A DNA stretch of 64,000 nt from Hermodice carunculata (taxonomy: Eukaryota > Annelida > Polychaeta > Eunicida > Amphinomidae), in assembly GCA_964020975.1 (NCBI GenBank), contig OZ026625.1, positions 10,892,920-10,956,919 of the forward strand, given 5' to 3'. Made by a program: the position numbers and the translations under genes. Under the pieces are notes generated by a model, which saw only the letters and a program-made list of their open reading frames with translations, was not told where the DNA came from and made no database searches. Below are positions 61,632-64,000 of the stretch, one piece after another. How positions within the stretch are numbered: the stretch's first letter is position 1; every line of letters starts with the position of its first letter.

Positions 61632-62848
61632 CCGCTGGAAACCAATTGAGCTATTGACAAGGGTCACTCACAGGAAACCATCAGCCGTGGAGAGAAGAAT
61701 GGGCCAGTTCAGACTAATCACTACCATTGTTCTGATTACTTTGAAATTCTCTATTGATGTAAAAACAAATTAGCACAATCCACTCACTGGTCCCCAAATA
61801 TGGAAAGCCACATGTGAACCCACACCCGAACAAGCCAAGTGTGGAGTTCCCAAGTTAAAAAAACTCGAGATTTAAGCCACAAAATATACTTTTGTTTAAG
61901 GTGGAAGCTGTGAAGCTAGTGTGCAGTGAGACTGGCAACTTTGCATCGCAATTACCCATTTAATTTTTTCACAAGTACATTAAACCTATATATTTTCTGA
62001 TTACTACATATCCATAGATTTATATCCATAGAGTTTTTTTGCCGGATTGGAATTTTTTGAAATTTTATAGCATTATTTCTGACATGGTAGGATTTTCACA
62101 TTTATCGCGCAGAAGTCACACAAAATTGTTTTTTTTTTTTTCAGTTGAAATCAGAATAAATTTAAAATATATGTCCATGTCTAGGATCGAATTCAATGGT
62201 TAGTCCTGAAATAGCATAAATAAAAAGTTATAAAATTTTTAATTTAGTTCTGACAAGTTGTTCATTTTCCTTCCATAAATTGCTCCAAAAGTCACAGAAG
62301 GGGTTGTCAGAAAAAAAAATCCTGGGAACCGCTCCTTGATATGATATTTTTCTTTTAATGTCCGTTGATTTTAATGCGATAGGGCAATTTGTACGTTTGT
62401 GAGGCGAGACACAAATTGCAGAGGTTGAGCAAAAAACAGTTCCGAGAAAATCGCATTGAAAGAAAAAGTTGCCAATTCTTACGCATTTATGGCTGTAATA
62501 TGACACATACTCATTTCTTCTGTCCTGTGTTTTAATTATTGTGTGAAATAAACTTGTAGCTTTACCTCTGTGATGTTGTCATCAAACAAAAGTACATTTT
62601 GTGGCTTAAATCTCAACTTTTTTAACTTGGGAACACCACACTTGGCTTGTTCGGGTGTGGGTTCACATGTGGCTTTCCATATTTGGGGACCAGTAAGTGG
62701 ATTGTGCTAATTTGTTTTCACATCAATAGAGAATTTCAAAGTAATCAGAACAATGGTAGTGATTAGTCTGAACTGGCCCATTCTTAGCTCCACAGCTAAT
62801 GGTTTCCTGTGAGTGACCCTTGTCAATAGCTCAATTGGTTTCTAGCGG
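61632..62848. mobile_element. foldback element: 264 bp inverted arms A/A' around a 688 bp core B
   Basis: A (61632-61895, starting CCGCTGGAAACCAATTGAGC) and A' (62584-62848) are inverted copies that meet core B exactly on both sides. Core B (61896-62583) starts at a TTAA and has an inverted second copy at 63095-63785. No protein seen; the frames at 62228-62506 and 63173-63373 are the same core read from both copies. Confidence 0.75.
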
Positions 62849-63094
62849 TCATGGACTAATGACTGTGCAAACAATGACATGGTTCATTATCATGCCCATG
62901 CAAACAAAGCCATGTGTCCGTCACTGTTTCAACTTTTCATTGTAAACAAAAGTTTAGAGATCAATCATCTTATACAAATTTTATGTTCACACATCTGAGT
63001 TTTTGGGAGCATTTAGTTTAAGTATCAGACTATCCAAAAATATGAAAAAAGTGATTAGAGGTTATCTAAAGGTACGGCTTCAGACCTTCCACCT

Positions 63095-63785
63095 TAATGA
63101 CAACATCACAGAGGTAAAGCTACAAGTTTATTTCACACAATAATTAAGACACACGACAGAAGAAATGAGTATGTGTCATATTACTGCCATAAATGCGTAA
63201 GAATTGGCAACTGTTTCTTTCAATGCAATTTTCTCGGAACTGTTTTTTGCTCAACCCCTGCAATTTGTGTCTCGCCTCACAAACGTACAAATTGCCCTAT
63301 CACATTAAAATCAATGCACATTAAAAGAAAAATATCATATCCAGGAACGGTTCCCAGGATTTTTTTTTTCTGACAACCCCTTCCGTGACTTTTGGAGCAA
63401 TTTATAGAAGGAAAATGAACAACCTGTCAGAACTAAATTGAAAATTTTATAACTTTTTATTTATGCTATTTCAGGACTAACCATTGAATTCGATCCTAGA
63501 CATGGATATATATATATTTAGTTTATTCTGATTTCAACTGGGAAAAAAAAAACAATTTTGCGTGACTTCTGCGCGAAAAATGTGAAAATCCTATCATGTC
63601 AGAAATAATGTTATAAAATCTCAAAAAATTCCAATCCTGCAAAAGACCTCTATGGATATAAATCTATGGATATGTAGTAATCAGAAAATATATAGGTTTA
63701 ATGTACTTGTGAAAAAAAATTAATGGGTAATTGCGATGCAAAGTTGCCGGTCTCACTGCGCACTAACTTCATAGCTTCCACCTTA
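63095..63785. mobile_element. second, inverted copy of core B, flanked by TTAA
   Basis: Reverse complement of 61896-62583, over 90% identical by eye. TTAA stands at both edges (63094-63097 region and 63783-63786). Ends read TGACAACATC and CTTCCACC and are not inverted repeats of each other. Confidence 0.7.
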
Positions 63786-64000
63786 AGGGGCCTATTTATT
63801 ATAGACTTGGGCCCCAGACAAACATACAAACTGGCTACCAAGCTATCGTTTTTCAGTACAAACTCATTTCTCACCTACCACGCCTAAGATAACATTTAAT
63901 TTGTAACCAGACTATTTTAATTAAATTTTACAAACTCGATAAAAGAATGTTTGCCAGGCCTGGAGCACCTATCATACAAAATATCCCCTACTTTCCTGTT
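63782..64000 (+). repeat. direct repeat R, copy 2 (runs off window)
   Basis: Starts TTAAGGGGCCTATTTAT directly at the end of core B' and matches 61285-61525 to the window edge. Confidence 0.85.

Overview
This is a stretch of animal nuclear genome, AT-rich and very repeat-dense. Host genes are sparse and split by introns with canonical GT...AG ends. Long (TA)n, (CA)n, (CTTT)n, (ATC)n and (CATA)n microsatellites are common, and most of the remaining recognisable sequence is LINEs, tRNA-derived SINEs, TIR/foldback elements and Helitron-like elements. LINEs with a 2A-like peptide, hairpin-ended repeat elements and a TU/FB-type foldback element suggest a marine invertebrate (mollusc, echinoderm, hemichordate or lancelet). 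I cannot name the species. I see no bacterial genes, rRNA genes, CRISPR array, or retrovirus/LTR copies.

Host genes. (1) One phase 1-1 exon encoding a single immunoglobulin domain lies at 1447-1758 on the minus strand. (2) A carotenoid oxygenase (BCO/RPE65 family) lies on the minus strand. Its large terminal exon (45349-43916, 477 codons) carries all four iron-binding histidines. A 37-codon upstream exon (55051-54941) is joined to it in phase 0 across a 9.6 kb intron. The N-terminal exon was not found. (3) A broken cysteine-rich gene or transposon-associated gene lies at 9196-9705.

Mobile DNA, left to right: LINE 3' end (2.56-3.2 kb); a hairpin-cored repeat (5.0 kb, second copy at 17.8 kb); a LINE tail (6.5 kb); a Helitron-like 5' end (8.3 kb); a LINE 3' fragment followed by a tRNA-derived SINE (11.1-12.0 kb); a repeat built of ~120 bp units (12.1-13.4 kb, copies at 54 kb and 42.7-43.2 kb); a 1.8 kb long-TIR element (15.9-17.7 kb); tRNA-derived SINE copies (19 kb); a Helitron-like element (19.6-21.0 kb); a 2.6 kb TIR element lodged in a minus-strand LINE (21.2-24.9 kb); an element bounded by palindromic 22-mers (26.3-28.0 kb); a complete 4.4 kb foldback element with a 10 bp target duplication (28407-32807); a LINE remnant (33.7-34.4 kb); an L1/Tx1-like LINE inside a Helitron-like repeat (37.2-41.6 kb); a LINE with both ORFs open (45.4-50.56 kb) in the carotenoid oxygenase intron; a near full-length broken LINE (55.2-58.1 kb); a LINE 3' fragment (60.2-60.7 kb); and nested inverted and direct repeats (61.3-64.0 kb).

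The most notable items are the foldback element, with asymmetrically amplified arms and an exact target duplication; the open two-ORF LINE, whose ORF2 has no usable AUG; LINE insertions pressed against both visible splice acceptors of the carotenoid oxygenase gene; and two diverged hairpins whose arms keep pairing.
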